From Sepioteuthis lessoniana (taxonomy: Eukaryota > Mollusca > Cephalopoda > Myopsida > Loliginidae): DNA of 64,000 nt. Shown here one piece after another: positions 50,436-64,000 of the stretch (positions are counted from its first letter, which is position 1; each line of letters starts with the position of its first letter). The translations under genes were made by a program, and so were the position numbers. The notes under the pieces are model-generated. The model worked only from the letters and a program-made list of their open reading frames with translations, did not search any database and was not told the origin of the DNA. Location: the NCBI GenBank assembly GCA_963585895.1, contig OY757939.1:29653731-29717730 (forward strand). Direction: 5' to 3'.

Positions 50436-53400
50436 CATATGAAAATTGGGCTAAAATGATTACTTTTAACAGTGTTTTACTTTGTTTACATACTATAATC
50501 TTCAGCTTTAAATCCCGTGCTTTCAGTAAAGCGAACTGTTAGCCCGTGCTTATAATTTCAAAATAATTGAGATTTTCAATGTAATTTGAGCAAAAACGAT
50601 TACTTTTCCCTGATTTCTCTCTAAGTTTGATAGTGTAAATGATTAGTTTTTCATGATTGTTCAAGTAGTGTTTCTAGTATAAATCTCAGTGTTTTTAAAA
50701 GTTGTTATTCATGTTAACGTATATATCGTGAGCAGATACATATGTTTATGTCAAAAAGTATATTTGCAATGTTATTTTACTAAACTGACATACCCCTTTT
50801 ATAACTTTGAATTTTCACTAAATCACGTATGAAAATAAAGCGTAAATGACTATTTCTTAACAATGTTTTACTTAGTTTATATGCTATAATCTTCAGCGTT
50901 TTATCCCGTGCTTTTAGTAAAGCTAAATTAATATATCGTTTGCCCGTGCATATAATTACAAAAAAATTGAGATTTTCAATGTCATTTGACCAAAAACGAT
51001 TACTTTTCCTAGATTTGTCTGTAAGTTTTATAGTGCAAATGATTAGTTTTTCATGGTTGTTTTTAGTATAAATTTCAGTGTTTTTTTTAAGTTGTTATTT
51101 ATGTTAACGTATATATCGTGTGCAGATACATATGTTAATGTCAAAAAGTATATTTGCAATGTTATTTTACTAAATTGACATACCCTTTGATTACTTTAAA
51201 TTTTCACTAAACTACATATGAAAATTGGGCTAAAATGATTACTTTAACAGTGTTTTACTTTGTTTACATACTATAATCTTCAGCTTTAAATCCCGTGCTT
51301 TAATAAAGCGAACTGTTAGCCCGTGCTTATAATTTCAAAATAATTTAGATTTTCAATGTAATTTGAGCAGAAACGATTACTTTTCCCTGATTTCTCTCTA
51401 AGTTTGATAGTGTAAATGATTAGTTTTTCATGATTGTTTACGTAGGGTTTCTAGTATAAATCTCATTGTTTTTAAAAGTTGTTATTCATGTTAACGTATA
51501 TATCGTGAGCACATACATATGTTTATGTCAAAAAGTATATTTGCAATGTTATTTTTCTAAATTGACATACCCGTTTATAACTTTGAATTTTCACTAAATC
51601 ACGTATGAAAATAAAGCGAAAATGACTATTTCTTAACAATGTTTTACTTAGTTTATATGCTATAATCTTCAGCGTTTTATCCGGTGCTTTTAGTAAAGCT
51701 AAATTAATATATCGTTTGCCCGTGCATATAATTACAAAAAAATTGAGATTTTCAATGTCATTTGACCAAAAACGATTACTTTTCCTAGATTTGTCTGTAA
51801 GTTTGATAGTGCAAATGATTAGTTTTTCATGGTTTTTTTTAGTATAAATTTCAGTGTTTTTTTTAAGTTGTTATTTATGTTAACGTATATATCGTGTGCA
51901 GATACATATGTTAATGTCAAAAAGTATATTTGCAATGTTATTTTACTAAATTGACATACCCGTTGATTACTTTGAATTTTCATTAAACTACATATAAAAA
52001 TTGGGCTAAAATGATTACTTTTAACAGTGTTTTACTTTGTTTACATACTATAATCTTCAGCTTTAAATGCCGTGCCTTCAGTAAAGCTAACTGTTAGCCC
52101 GTGCTTATAATTTCAAAATAATTTAGATTTTCAATGTAATTTGAGCAAAAACGATTACTTTTCCCTGATTTCTCTGTCAGTTTGATAGTGTAAATGATTA
52201 GTTTTTCATGATTGTTTACGTAGTGTTTCTAGTATAAATCTCAGTGTTTTTAAAAGTTCTTATTCATGTTAACGTATATATCGTGAGCAGATACATATGT
52301 TTATGTCAAAAAGTATATTTGCAATGTTATTTTACTAAACTGACATACCCGTTTATAACTTTGAATTTTCACTAAATCACGTATGAAAATAAAGCGAAAA
52401 CGACTATTTCTTAACAATGTTTTACTTAGTTTATATGCTATAATCTTCAGCGTTTTATCCCGTGCTTTTAGTACAGCTAAATTAAAATATCGTTTGCCCG
52501 TGCATATAATTACAAAAAAATTGAGATTTTCAATGTCATTTGACCAAAAACGATTACTTTTCCTAGATTTGTCTGTGAGTTTGATAGTGCAAATAATTAG
52601 TTTTTCATGGTTGTAATTTAGTATAAATTTCAGTGTTTTTTTTAAGTTGTTATTTATGTTAACGTATATATCGTGTGCAGATACATATGTTAATGTCAAA
52701 AAGTATATTTGCAATGTTATTTTACTAAATTGACATACCCTTTGATTACTTTAAATTTTCACTAAACTACATATGAAAATTGGGCTAAAATGATTACTTT
52801 AACAGTGTTTTACTTTGTTTACATACTATAATCTTCAGCTTTAAATCCCGTGCCTTCAGTAAAGCTAACTGTTAGCCCGTGCTTATAATTTCAAAATAAT
52901 TGAGATTTTCAATGTAATTTGAGCAAAAACGATTACTTTTCCCTGATTTCTCTGTAAGTTTGATAGTGTAAATGATTAGTTTTTCATGATTGTTTACGTA
53001 GTGTTTCTAGTATAAATCTCAGTGTTTTTAAAAGTTCTTATTCATGTTAACGTATATATCGTGAGCAGATACATATGTTTATGTCAAAAAGTATATTTGC
53101 AATGTTATTTTACTAAACTGACATACCCGTTTATAACTTTGAATTTTCACTAAATCACGTATGAAAATAAAGCGTAAATGACTATTTCTTAACAATGTTT
53201 TACTTAGTTTATATGCTATAATCTTCAGCGTTTTATCCCGTGCTTTTAGTACAGCTAAATTAAAATATCGTTTGCCCGTGCATATAATTACAAAAAAATT
53301 GAGATTTTCAATGTCATTTGACCAAAAACGATTACTTTTCCTAGATTTGTCTGTAAGTTTTATACTGCAAATGATTAGTTTTTCATGGTTGTTTTTAGTA

Positions 53401-56400
53401 TAAATTTCAGTGTTTTTTTTAAGTTGTTATATATGTTAACGTATATATCGTGTGCAGATACATATGTTAATGTCAAAAAGTATATTTGCAATGTTATTTT
53501 ACTAAATTGACATACCCGTTGATTACTTTGAATTTTCATTAAACTACATATAAAAATTGGGCTAAAATGATTACATTTAACATTGTTTTACTTTGTTTAC
53601 ATACTATAATCTTCAGCTTTAAATCCCGTGCCTTCAGTAAAGCTAACTGTTAGCCCGTGCTTATAATTTCAAAATAATTGAGATTTTCTATGTAATTTGA
53701 GCAAAAACGATCACTTTTCCCTGATTTCTCTGTAAGTTTGATAGTGTAAATGATTAGTTTTTCATGATTGTTTACGTAGTGTTTCTAGTATAAATCTCAG
53801 TGTTTTTACAAGTTCTTATTCATGTTAACGTATATATCGTGAGCAGATACATATGTTTATGTCAAAAAGTATATTTGCAATGTTATTTTACTAAACTGAC
53901 ATACCCGTTTATAACTTTGAATTTTCACTAAATCACGTATGAAAATAAAGCGAAAACGACTATTTCTTAACAATGTTTTACTTAGTTTATATGCTATAAT
54001 CTTCAGCGTTTTATCCCGTGCTTTTAGTAAAGCTAAATTAATATATCGTTTGCCCGTGCATATAATTACAAAAAAATTGAGATTTTCAATGTCATTTGAC
54101 CAAAAACGATTACTTTTCCTAGATTTATCTGTAAGTTTTATAGTGCAAATGATTAGTTTTACATGGTTGTTTTTAGTATAAATTTCAGTGTTTTTTTTAA
54201 GTTGTTATTTATGTTAACGTATATATCGTGTGCAGATACATATGTTAATGTCAAAAAGTATATTTGAAATGTTATTTTACTAAATTGACATACCTGTTTA
54301 TTACTTTAAATTTTAACTAAACTACATATAAAAATTGGGCTAAAATGATTACTTTTAACAGTGTTTTACTTTGTTTACATACTATAATCTTCAGCTTTAA
54401 ATCCCGTGCTTTAATAAAGCGAACTGTTAGCCCGTGCTTATAATTTCAAAATAATTTAGATTTTCAATGTAATTTGAGCAAAAACGATTACTTTTCCCTG
54501 ATTTCTCTCTAAGTTTGATAGTGTAAATGATTAGTTTTTCATGATTGTTCAAGTAGTGTTTCTAGTATAAATCTCAGTGTTTTTACAAGTTCTTATTCAT
54601 GTTAACGTATATATCGTGAGCAGATACATATGTTTATGTCAAAAAGTATATTTGCAATGTTATTTTACTAAACTGACATACCCGTTTATAACTTTGAATT
54701 TTCACTAAATCACGTATGAAAATAAAGCAAAAACGACTATTTCTTAACAATGTTTTACTTAGTTTATATGCTATAATCTTCAGCGTTTTATCCCGTGCTT
54801 TTAGTACAGCTAAATTAATATATCGTTTGCCCGTGCATATAATTACAAAAAAATTGAGATTTTCAATGTCATTTGACCAAAAACGATTACTTTTCCTAGA
54901 TTTGTCTGTAAGTTTTATAGTGCAAATGATTAGTTTTTCATGGTTGTTTTTAGTACAAATTTCAGTGTTTTTTTTAAGTTGTTATTTATGTTAACGTATA
55001 TATCGTGTGCAGATACATATGTTAATGTCAAAAAGTATATTTGCAATGTTATTTTACTAAATTGACATAACTTTTGATTACTTTAAATTTTCACTAAACT
55101 ACATATTAAAATTGGGCTAAAATGATTACTTTAACAGTGTTTTACTTTGTTTACATACTATAATCTTCAGCTTTAAATCCCGTGCCTTCAGTAAAGCTAA
55201 CTGTTAGCCCGTGCTTATAATTTCAAAATAATTGAGATTTTCAAAGTAATTTGACCAAAAACGATTACTTTTCCCTGATTTCTCTGTAAGTTTGATAGTG
55301 TAAATGATTAGTTTTTCATGATTGTTTACGTAGTGTTTCTAGTATAAATCTCAGTGTTTTTAAAAGTTCTTATTCATGTTAACGTATATATCGTGAGCAC
55401 ATACATATGTTTATGTCAAAAAGTATATTTGCAATGTTATTTTACTAAACTGACATACCCGTTTATAACTTTGAATTTTCACTAAATCACGTATGAAAAT
55501 AAAGCGTAAATGACTATTTCTTAACAATGTTTTACTTAGTTTATATGCTATAATCTTCAGCGTTTTATCCCGTGCTTTTAGTACAGCTAAATTAAAATAT
55601 CGTTTGCCCGTGCATATAATTACAAAAAAATTGAGATTTTCAATGTCATTTGACCAAAAACGATTACTTTTCCTAGATTTGTCTGTAAGTTTTATAGTGC
55701 AAATGATTAGTTTTTCATGGTTGCTTTTAGTATAAATTTCAGTGTTTTTTTTAAGTTGTTATATATGTTAACGTATATATCGTGTGCAGATACATATGTT
55801 AATGTCAAAAAGTATATTTGCAATGTTATTTTACTAAATTGACATACCCGTTGATTACTTTGAATTTTAACTAAACTACATATAAAAATTGGGCTAAAAT
55901 GATTACTTTTAACAGTGTTTTACTTTGTTTACATACTATAATCTTCAGCTTTAAATCCCGTGCCTTCAGTAAAGCTAACTGTTAGCCCGTGCTTATAATT
56001 TCGAAATAATTTAGATTTTCAATGTAATTTGAGCAAAAACGATTACTTTTCCCTGATTTCTCTGTAAGTTTGATAGTGTAAATGATTAGTTTTTCATGAT
56101 TGTTCAAGTAGTGTTTCTAGTATAAATCTCAGTGTTTTTACAAGTTCTTATTCATGTTAACGTATATATCGTGAGCAGATACATATGTTTATGTCAAAAA
56201 GTATATTTGCAATGTTATTTTACTAAACTGACATACCCGTTTATAACTTTGAATTTTCACTAAATCACGTATGAAAATAAAGCGAAAACGACTATTTCTT
56301 AACAATGTTTTACTTAGTTTATATGCTATAATCTTCAGCGTTTTATCCCGTGCTTTTAGTAAAGCTAAATTAATATATCGTTTGCCCGTGCATATAATTA

Positions 56401-59400
56401 CAAAAAAATTGAGATTTTCAATGTCATTTGACCAAAAACGATTACTTTTCCTAGATTTGTCTGTAAGTTTTATAGTGCAAATGATTAGTTTTTCATGGTT
56501 GTTTTTAGTATAAATTTCAGTGTTTTTTTTAAGTTGTTATTTATGTTAACGTATATATCGTGTGCAGATACATATATTAATGTCAAAAAGTATATTTGCC
56601 ATGATATTTTACTAAATTGACATACCCGTTGATTGCTTTGAATTTTCAATAACTACATATGAAAATTGGGCTAAAATGATTACATTTAACAGTGTTTTAC
56701 TTTGTTTACATACTATAATCTTCAGCTTTAAATCCCGTGCCTTCAGTAAAGCTAACTGTTAGCCCGTGCTTATAATTTCAAAATAATTGAGATTTTCTAT
56801 GTAATTTGAGCAAAAACGATCACTTTTCCCTGATTTCTCTGTAAGTTTGATAGTGTAAATGATTAGTTTTTCATGATTGTTTACGTAGTGTTTCTAGTAT
56901 AAATCTCAGTGTTTTTACAAGTTGTTATTCATGTTAACGTATATATTGTGAGCAGATACATATGTTTATGTCAAAAAGTATATTTGCAATGTTATTTTAC
57001 TAAACTGACATACCCGTTTATAACTTTGAATTTTCACTAAATCACGTATGAAAATAAAGCTAAAACGACTATTTCTTAACAATGTTTTACTTAGTTTATA
57101 TGCTATAATCTTCAGCGTTTTATCCCGTGCTTTTAGTAAAGCTAAATTAATATATCGTTTGCCCGTGCATATAATTACAAAAAAATTGAGATTTTCAATG
57201 TCATTTGACCAAAAACGATTACTTTTCCTAGATTTATCTGTAAGTTTTATAGTGCAAATGATTAGTTTTTCATGGTTGTTTTTAGTATAAATTTCAGTGT
57301 TTTTTTTAAGTTGTTATTTATGTTAACGTATATATCGTGTGCAGATACATATGTTAATGTCAAAAAGTATATTTGAAATGTTATTTTACTACATTGACAT
57401 ACCCGTTTATTACTTTAAATTTTAACTAAACTACATATAAAAATTGGGCTAAAATGATTACTTTTAACAGTGTTTTACTTTGTTTACATACTATAATCTT
57501 CAGCTTTAAATCTCGTGCTTTAATAAAGCGAACTGTTAGCCCGTGCTTATAATTTCAAAATTATTTAGATTTTCAATGTAATTTGAGCAAAAACGATTAC
57601 TTTTCCCTGATTTCTCTGTAAGTTTGATAGTGTAAATGATTAGTTTTTCATGATTGTTCAAGTAGTGTTTCTAGTATAAATCTCAGTGTTTTTACAAGTT
57701 CTTATTCATGTTAACGTATATATCATTAGCAGATACATATGTTTATGTCAAAAAGTATATTTGCAATGTTATTTTACTAAACTGACATACCCGTTTATAA
57801 CTTTGAATTTTCACTAAATCACGTATGAAAATAAAGCGTAAATGACTATTTCTTAACAATGTTTTACTTAGTTTATATGCTATAATCTTCAGCGTTTTAT
57901 CCCGTGCTTTTAGTACAGCTAAATTAATATATCGTTTGCCCGTGCATATAATTACAAAAAAATTGAGATTTTCAATGTCATTTGACCAAAAACGATTACT
58001 TTTCCTAGATTTGTCTGTGAGTTTGATAGTGCAAATAATTAGTTTTTCATGGTTGTTATTTAGTATAAATTTCAGTGTTTTTTTTTAAGTTGTTATTTAT
58101 GTTAACGTATATATCGTGTGCAGATACATATATTTATGTCAAAAAGTATATTTGCCATGATATTTTACTAAATTGACATACCCGTTGATTACTTTGAATT
58201 TTCAATAACTACATATGAAAATTGGGCTAAAATGATTACATTTAACAGTGTTTTACTTTGTTTACATACTATAATCTTCAGCTTTAAATCCCGTGCCTTC
58301 AGTAAAGCTAACTGTTAGCCCGTGCTTATAATTTCAAAATAATTGAGATTTTCTATGTAATTTGAGCAAAAACGATCACTTTTCCCTGATTTCTCTGTAA
58401 GTTTGATAGTGTAAATGATTAGTTTTTCATGATTGTTAACGTAGTGTTTCTAGTATAAATCTCAGTGTTTTACAAGTTCTTATTCATGTTAACGTATATA
58501 TCGTGAGCAGATACATATGTTTATGTCAAAAAGTATATTTGCAATGTTATTTTACTAAACTGACATACCCGTTTATAACTGTGATTTATCACTAAATCAC
58601 GTATGAAAATAAAGCGAAAATGACTATTTCTTAACAATGTTTTACTTAGTTTATATGCTATAATCTTCAGCGTTTTATCCCGTGCTTTTAGTACAGCTAA
58701 ATTAAAATATCGTTTGCCCGTGCATATAATTACAAAAATATTGAGATTTTCAATGTCATTTGACCAAAAACGATTACTTTTCCTAGATTTATCTGTAAGT
58801 TTTATAGTGCAAATGATTAGTTTTTCATGGTTGTTTTTAGTATAAATTTCAGTGTTTTTTTTAAGTTGTTATTTATGTTAACGTATATATCGTGTGCAGA
58901 TACATATGTTAATGTCAAAAAGTATATTTGAAATGTTATTTTACTAAATTGACATACCCGTTTATTACTTTACATTTTAACTAAACTACATATAAAAATT
59001 GGGCTAAAATGATTACTTTTAACAGTGTTTTACTTTGTTTACATACTATAATCTTCAGCTTTAAATCCCGTGCCTTCAGTAAAGCTAACTGTTAGCCCGT
59101 GCTTATAATTTCAAAATAATTGAGATTTTCAATGTAATTTGACCAAAAACGATTACTTTTCCCTAATTTCTCTGTAAGTTTGATAGTGTAAATGATTAGT
59201 TTTTCATGATTGTTTACGTAGTGTTTCTAGTATAAATCTCAGTGTTTTTAAAAGTTCTTATTCATGTTAACGTATATATCGTGAGCAGATACATATGTTT
59301 ATGTCAAAAAGTATATTTGCAATGTTATTTTACTAAACTGACATACCCGTTTATAACTTTGAATTTTCACTAAATCACGTATGAAAATAAAGCGTAAACG

Positions 59401-62400
59401 ACTATTTCTTAACAATGTTTTACTTAGTTTATATGCTATAATCTTCAGCGTTTTATCCCGTGCTTTTAGTAAAGCTAAATTAATATATCGTTTGCCCGTG
59501 CATATAATTACAAAAAAATTGAGATTTTCAATGTCATTTGACCAAAAACGATTACTTTTCCTAGATTTGTCTGTAAGTTTTATAGTGCAAATAATTAGTT
59601 TTTCATGGTTGTTTTTAGTATAAATTTCAGTGTTTTTTTTAAGTTGTTATATATGTTAACGTATATATCGTGTGCAGATACATATGTTAATTTCAAAAAG
59701 TATATTTGAAATGTTATTTTACTAAATTGACATACCCGTTTATTACTTTAAATTTTAACTAAACTACATATAAAAATTGGGCTAAAATGATTACTTTTAA
59801 CAGTGTTTTACTTTGTTTACATACTATAATCTTCAGCTTTAAATCCCGTGCTTTCAGTAAAGCTAACTGTTAGCCCGTGCTTATAATTTCAAAATAATTT
59901 AGATTTTCAATGTAATTTGAGCAAAAACGATTACTTTTCCCTGATTTCTCTGTAAGTTTGATAGTGTAAATGATTAGTTTTTCATGATTGTTCAAGTAGT
60001 GTTTCTAGTATAAATCTCAGTGTTTTTACAAGTTCTTATTCATGTTAACGTATATATCGTGAGCAGATACATATGTTTATGTCAAAAAGTATATTTGCAA
60101 TGTTATTTAACTAAACTGACATACCCGTTTATAACTTTGAATTTTCACTAAATCACGTATGAAAATAAAGCGAAAACGACTATTTCTTAACAATGTTTTA
60201 CTTAGTTTATATGCTATAATCTTCAGCGTTTTATCCCGTGCTTTTAGTAAAGCTAAATTAATATATCGTTTGCCCGTGCATATAATTACAAAAAAATTGA
60301 GATTTTCAATGTCATTTGACCAAAAACGATTACTTTTCCTAGATTTGTCTGTAAGTTTTATAGTGCAAATGATTAGTTTTTCATGGTTGTTTTTAGTATA
60401 AGTTTCAGTGTTTTTTTTAAGTTGTTATTTATGTTAACGTATATATCGTGTGCAGATACATATGTTAATGTCAAAAAGTATATTTGCAATGTTATTTTAC
60501 TAAATTGACATACCCTTTGATTACTTTAAATTTTCACTAAACTACATATAAAAATTGGGCTAAAATGATTACTTTAACAGTGTTTTACTTTGTTTACATA
60601 CTATAATCTTCAGCTTTAAATCCCGTGCCTTCAGTAAAGCTAACTGTTAGCCCGTGCTTATAATTTCAAAATAATTTAGATTTTCAATGTAATTTGAGCA
60701 AAAACGATTACTTTTCCCTGATTTCTCTGTAAGTTTGATAGTGTAAATGATTAATTTTTCATGATTGTTTACGTAGTGTTTCTAGTATAAATCTCAGTGT
60801 TTTTAAAAGTTCTTATTCATGTTAACGTATATATCGTTAGCAGATACATATGTTTATGTCAAAAAGTATATTTGCAATGTTATTTTACTAAACTGACATA
60901 CCCGTTTATAACTTTGAATTTTCACTAAATCACGTATGAAAATAAAGCGTAAATGACTATTTCTTAACAATGTTTTACTTAGTTTATATGCTATAATCTT
61001 CAGCGTTTTATCCCGTGCTTTTAGTACAGCTAAATTAAAATATCGTTTGCCCGTGCATATAATTACAAAAAAATTGAGATTTTCAATGTCATTTGACCAA
61101 AAACGATTACTTTTCCTAGATTTGTCTGTGAGTTTGATAGTGCAAATAATTAGTTTTTCATGGTTGTTATTTAGTATAAATTTCAGTGTTTTTTTTAAGT
61201 TGTTATTTATGTTAACGTATATATCGTGTGCAGATACATATATTAATGTCAAAAAGTATATTTGCCATGATATTTTACTAAATTGACATACCCGTTGATT
61301 GCTTTGAATTTTCAATAACTACATATGAAAATTGGGCTAAAATGATTACATTTAACAGTTTTTTACTTTGTTTACATACTATAATCTTCAGCTTTAAATC
61401 CCGTGCCTTCAGTAAAGCTAACTGTTAGCCCGTGCTTATAATTTCAAAATAATTGAGATTTTCTATGTAATTTGAGCAAAAACGATCACTTTTCCCTGAT
61501 TTCTCTGTAAGTTTGATAGTGTAAATGATTAGTTTTTCATGATTGTTTACGTAGTGTTTCTAGTATAAATCTCAGTGTTTTTACAAGTTCTTATTCATGT
61601 TAACGTATATATCGTGAGCAGATACATATGTTTATGTCAAAAAGTATATTTGCAATGTTATTTTACTAAACTGACATACCCGTTTATAACTGTGATTTAT
61701 CACTAAATCACGTATGAAAATAAAGCGAAAATGACTATTTCTTAACAATGTTTTACTTAGTTTATATGCTATAATCTTCAGCGTTTTATCCCGTGCTTTT
61801 AGTACAGCTAAATTAAAATATCGTTTGCCCGTGCATATAATTACAAAAAAATTGAGATTTTCAATGTCATTTGACCAAAAACGATTACTTTTCCTAGATT
61901 TATCTGTAAGTTTTATAGTGCAAATGATTAGTTTTTCATGGTTGTTTTTAGTATAAATTTCAGTGTTTTTTTTAAGTTGTTATTTATGTTAACGTATATA
62001 TCGTGTGCAGATACATATGTTAATGTCAAAAAGTATATTTGAAATGTTATTTTACTAAATTGACATACCCGTTTATTACTTTAAATTTTAACTAAACTAC
62101 ATATAAAAATTGGGCTAAAATGATTACTTTTAACAGTGTTTTACTTTGTTTACATACTATAATCTTCAGCTTTAAATCCCGTGCTTTAATAAAGCGAACT
62201 GTTAGCCCGTGCTTATAATTTCAAAATAATTTAGATTTTCAATGTAATTTGAGCAAAAACGATTACTTTTCCCTGATTTCTCTCTAAGTTTGATAGTGTA
62301 AATGATTAGTTTTTCATGATTGTTCAAGTAGGGTTTCTAGTGTAAATCTCAGTGTTTTTACAAGTTCTTATTCATGTTAACGTATATATCGTGAGCAGAT

Positions 62401-64000
62401 ACATATGTTTATGTCAAAAAGTATATTTGCAATGTTATTTTACTAAACTGACATACCCGTTTATAACTTTGAATTTTCACTAAATCACGTATGAAAATAA
62501 AGCGAAAACGACTATTTCTTAACAATGTTTTACTTAGTTTATATGCTATAATCTTCAGCGTTTTATCCCGTGCTTTTAGTAAAGCTAAATTAATATATCG
62601 TTTGCCCGTGCATATAATTACAAAAAAATTGAGATTTTCAATGTCATTTGACCAAAAACGATTACTTTTCCTAGATTTGTCTGTAAGTTTTATAGTGCAA
62701 ATGATTAGTTTTTCATGGTTGTTTTTAGTATAAATTTCAGTGTTTTTTTTAAGTTGTTATTTATGTTAACGTATATATCGTGTGCAGATACATATGTTAA
62801 TGTCAAAAAGTATATTTGCAATGTTATTTTACTAAATTGACATACCCTTTGATTACTTTAAATTTTCACTAAACTACATATGAAAATTGGGCTAAAATTA
62901 TTACTTTAACAGTGTTTTACTTTGTTTACATACTATAATCTTCAGCTTTAAATCCCGTGCTTTAATAAAGCGAACTGTTAGCCCGTGCTTATAATTTCAA
63001 AATAATTTAGATTTTCAATGTAATTTGAGCAGAAACGATTACTTTTCCCTGATTTCTCTGTAAGTTTGATAGTGTAAATGATTAGTTTTTCATGATTGTT
63101 TACGTAGGGTTTCTAGTATAAATCTCAGTGTTTTTAAAAGTTGTTATTCATGTTAACGTTTATATCGTGAGCACATACATATGTTTATGTCAAAAAGTAT
63201 ATTTGCAATGTTATTTTTCTAAATTGACATACCCGTTTATAACTTTGAATTTTCACTAAATCACGTATGAAAATAAAGCGAAAATGACTATTTCTTAACA
63301 ATGTTTTACTTAGTTTATATGCTATAATCTTCAGCGTTTTATCCCGTGCTTTTAGTAAAGCTAAATTAATATATCGTTTGCCCGTGCATATAATTACAAA
63401 AAAATTGAGATTTTCAATGTCATTTGACCAAAAACGATTACTTTTCCTAGATTTGTCTGTAAGTTTTATAGTGCAAATGATTAGTTTTTCATGGTTGTTT
63501 TTAGTATAAATTTCAGTGTTTTTTTTAAGTTGTTATTTATGTTAACGTATATATCGTGTGCAGATACATATGTTAATGTCAAAAAGTATATTTGCAATGT
63601 TATTTTACTAAAGTGACATATCCGTTGATTACTTTGAATTTTCATTAAACTACATATGAAAATTGGGCTAAAATGATTACATTTAACAGTGTTTTACTTT
63701 GTTTACATACTATAATCTTCAGCTTTAAATCCCGTGCTTTCAGTAAAGCTAACTGTTAGCCCGTGCTTATAATTTCAAAATAATTGAGATTTTCAATGTA
63801 ATTTGAGCAAAAACGATTACTTTTCCCTGATTTCTCTGTAAGTTTGATAGTGTAAATGATTAGTTTTTCATGATTGTTTACGTAGTGTTTCTAGTATAAA
63901 TCTCAGTGTTTTAAAAGTTGTTATTCATGTTAATGTATATATCGTGAGCAGATACATATGTTTATGTCAAAAAGTATATTTGCAATGTTATTTTACTAAA
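50436..64000. repeat. Right array segment with 3.11-kb recurrence
   Basis: Dimer starts: 50826, 51602, 52380, 53158, 53936, 54713, 55490, 56268, 57045, 57822, 58600, 59378, 60156, 60933, 61711, 62488, 63264. Several rare variants recur at four dimers: tgtgatttatcac (58579, 61689), gtctgtgagtttgatag paired with catatatt in A (58014 and 61127), and ctttaataaagcg (54410, 57520). The block that includes gagcagaaacg, gagcacatac and atttttctaaattgac appears at 45.4, 51.3 and 63.0 kb. The array continues past base 64000. I see nothing but satellite here. Confidence 0.85.

Larger units (their letters stand above)
1..64000. repeat. Satellite DNA array, A-B dimer of about 779 bp
   Basis: The entire window is head-to-tail copies of one AT-rich dimer, with no interruption and no inversion. 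Using the first base of cgtatgaaaataaagcg as the register mark, 82 A-type starts can be placed from 211 to 63264. From about 15.7 kb onward the spacing is 776-780 bp except at three rearranged sites; in the first 15 kb it ranges from 754 to 786 bp. Each dimer holds an A monomer (about 389-390 bp) and a B monomer (about 388-389 bp), which align along their whole length at roughly four-fifths identity by eye. Both ends of the window fall inside B monomers, so the array is longer than 64 kb. A pericentromeric or centromeric location is plausible for an array of this size, but nothing in the sequence proves it. I could not match it to a named satellite family. Confidence 0.98.

Noticed and set aside
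1-64000. CRISPR array
   Set aside because: Repeats are contiguous at about 389/779 bp with no unique spacers.
1-64000. Tandem array of a transposon, LTR element or rDNA spacer
   Set aside because: I see no terminal inverted repeats, target-site duplications, LTR boundaries, polymerase or integrase-like frames, or rRNA sequence in the unit.
1-64000. tRNA, snRNA or other structured RNA genes within the unit
   Set aside because: No cloverleaf-compatible GC-rich stems or box A/B-like pairs were seen. The only dyad noted is 5 bp.

Overview
The whole 64 kb window is one uninterrupted tandem satellite DNA array. I find no genes, RNA genes, transposons, CRISPR arrays or unique sequence. The array runs off both ends: base 1 lies about 180 bases into a B monomer and base 64000 about 350 bases into another, so neither edge is visible. 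The sequence is AT-rich (about 27% GC by hand count of one consensus monomer). An array of this size, with multi-unit higher-order repeats, points to a eukaryotic genome and a long-read assembly. I cannot name the species. CpG is close to its expected frequency in the consensus, which weakly favours a lineage with little germline DNA methylation, such as many invertebrates.

The architecture is nested. The basic monomer is about 389 bp and exists as two diverged types, A (begins cgtatgaaaataaagcg) and B (begins catatgaaaattgggc). They alternate A-B-A-B to give a dimer of about 778-779 bp. I count 82 A-type starts. Each monomer also shows faint internal similarity at an offset of about 183-206 bp, suggesting an ancestral unit near 195 bp. 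Above the dimer, neighbouring units share private variants in blocks of two dimers (about 1.56 kb) or four to five dimers (about 3.1-3.9 kb).

Region by region: 1-2554 is dense in single-base homopolymer indels; 2555-15692 is the most variable in unit length (754-780 bp); 15693-19585 alternates two dimer types (1.56 kb); 21143-34380 is a highly homogenised mosaic in which a 3114-bp four-dimer block occurs twice, 10124 bp apart; 34381-39828 again alternates at 1.557 kb; 39829-42164 holds three sister units with private changes; 42165-50825 carries the structural scars (an A/B hybrid monomer, a B/A hybrid monomer, a 118-bp out-of-register duplication and a 21-bp deletion); 50826-64000 shows a 3.11-kb recurrence.

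Nothing here works together as genes. Open frames of up to 153 codons recur at the dimer period on the minus strand, and shorter ones on the plus strand, but they look like by-products of repeating an AT-rich sequence. The likely role, if any, is structural (centromeric or heterochromatic), and that is inference. The most useful content is the record of how the array evolves: unequal exchange, conversion between A and B monomers, local amplification, and an 86-bp core that is nearly identical in both monomer types.
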